Below, piece by piece: positions 5,189 to 6,015 of a stretch of DNA of 6,015 nt. The DNA is from Gemmobacter sp. (GTDB taxonomy: Bacteria; Pseudomonadota; Alphaproteobacteria; Rhodobacterales; Rhodobacteraceae). The stretch covers positions 8,367 to 14,381 of the forward strand of contig DOMY01000280.1 in NCBI GenBank assembly GCA_003509785.1. Reading direction: 5' to 3'. A program made the position numbers and the translations under genes. Numbering within the stretch: the stretch's first letter is position 1; the number at the start of each line of letters is the position of its first letter. Under the pieces are notes generated by a model. That model made no database searches and had not been told where the DNA came from. It worked only from the letters and a program-made list of their open reading frames with translations.

Positions 5189-6015
5189 CGCCAGCACCGG
5201 GCCGCGCTTCGGCGCGGGCGCGGCTTCGGTCGAAAGATCGGCGCGGCGCTGGTCATAGTCCAGATTAAGCAACGCCCGTGCGGCAAAGGCATAGACCACA
5301 CAGTCAAGCGCCTCTGCCCGCCGCCCCGGTATCCGAACGAAGCTGCGCGTCGGCTGGCCACGGGTGTAGCGCACCACAGACCTTTCGGACGCAAGCTGTT
5401 CAAACCAGACCGGGGGCAGATCGGCCGAAAACCGGAAGCTGCCCGCCTGCGCCAGCCGCCCGAACAGTTGCAGTTTCACCGTGTCCACGCCGATGATCCA
5501 CAAGCGCGCGCCCGTCTTGGTGGTCGATCCTGCCCGTTCGATCATCGGACGGTTGCCGGGCGCACCCTTGATCGCCAGCACCTTGCGCCGCGTCCGGGGC
5601 GTGGCAAAGGCGGTGACGTGATGCATGGATACCCCGTCGCCCGCGTCTATCGCACAGGCGTCCACCCCGATCCGGCCACCAAGCGCATGGGGAAAGCGGT
5701 AACCGATCAGCCCGTCCAGTTCGACCCAAGTTTCTTCGGCGTCATACTGCCCCCAGATCACCCGATGCCCAAGCACAAGCGCCACGCCGCCTTCGGTCCA
5801 GCCCAGATAGGTGACTTCTAGGCGGTCGTGTTGCACGTCCACCCCAACCGTAACCGCCAGCACTTCGGCTGGCACGGCGGCAAGCCCGAAGGGTTCGGCG
5901 CGCGCCATCAGCTCATCTTCGGCCAGCTCATCCCCTGCGCTGCGCCAGCCTTGGCCAAGGATCGTATTGACGAAGGTTTGCAGCGTGGTCGGATCGTCCT
6001 TCGCCTGGACGAATT
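5168..6015 (-). CDS. terL: Terminase large subunit, GpA family, C-terminal part
   Basis: The visible part is the last 281 residues; the frame is open at the right window edge, so the ATPase half is outside. It cuts and packages concatemeric phage DNA, docking on the portal. It begins FVQAKDDPTTLQTFVNTILG, the linker typical of GpA proteins. Then comes the RNase H-fold nuclease: VGVDVQHDRLE (visible residues 56-66, acidic Asp59), a W-x-QYDAEETW block (87-96), IGVDACAIDAG with Asp118 (115-125), and near the end EALDCVVYAFAAR with Asp237 (234-246). All expected acidic positions appear to be present. The stop at 5168 follows SSWMKR. The usual downstream neighbour (small joining protein, then portal) is displaced by the plus-strand insert, with which this gene converges, 29 bases apart. 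No terminator is seen between them. Confidence 0.93.
   Translation of the reverse strand, partial: FVQAKDDPTTLQTFVNTILGQGWRSAGDELAEDELMARAEPFGLAAVPAEVLAVTVGVDVQHDRLEVTYLGWTEGGVALVLGHRVIWGQYDAEETWVELDGLIGYRFPHALGGRIGVDACAIDAGDGVSMHHVTAFATPRTRRKVLAIKGAPGNRPMIERAGSTTKTGARLWIIGVDTVKLQLFGRLAQAGSFRFSADLPPVWFEQLASERSVVRYTRGQPTRSFVRIPGRRAEALDCVVYAFAARALLNLDYDQRRADLSTEAAPAPKRGPVLASSWMKR

Noticed and set aside
1..6015. tRNA, rRNA, CRISPR arrays or insertion sequences
   Set aside because: No cloverleaf-like, repeat-spacer or transposase sequence was seen on either strand.

Overview
The window is a piece of a tailed-phage head and packaging module, read on the minus strand, with a foreign plus-strand gene set inside it. 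Composition (about 62-65% G+C in 60-base hand counts of the flanks), codon style and gene content suggest a prophage or phage of a high-GC alphaproteobacterium, probably Rhodobacterales-like. That taxonomic call is an inference.

Reading the minus strand from right to left: 5168-6015 is the C-terminal 281 residues of a GpA-family terminase large subunit (nuclease domain; the ATPase half lies beyond the window). 2229-2822 is a 197-residue protein with a MerR-like winged helix, GTG start. 886-2232 is a lambda-family (GpB-like) portal protein. 552-884 is a 110-residue DUF2190-type capsid decoration-like protein. 1-533 is the N-terminal part of an HK97-type prohead protease whose frame is open at the window edge and which may be fused to scaffold and major capsid protein. 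The last four are tightly packed (4-base ATGA overlap, 1-base gap, 18-base gap), so they look like one late operon that packages DNA and builds the procapsid.

Between terminase and the helix-turn-helix gene, where lambda-like phages usually carry a small head-joining gene, sits an AT-richer block (about 2823-5167; 40-47% G+C in two 60-base counts). It carries one large gene on the opposite strand, best start TTG at 3000, end 5138, 712 residues. The product has a helical N-terminus, a central PD-(D/E)XK-type nuclease signature (E, then GEVDV, then QAK) and a C-terminal zinc-type SEC-C motif. It has its own promoter (TTGACA, 18 bases, CATAGT) overlapping the 5' end of the helix-turn-helix gene. 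Just downstream lies a 41-base interrupted palindrome, exactly symmetric in layout, placed as an operator would be. This looks like a phage 'moron': a self-contained accessory, possibly anti-phage, gene in a structural operon.

The most interesting possibility is that block as a regulated nuclease cassette: divergent helix-turn-helix gene, palindromic operator, nuclease/SEC-C effector, and antisense reading by the late operon when the phage is lytic. The family assignments of the structural genes are firm. The function of the inserted gene and its control are inference.
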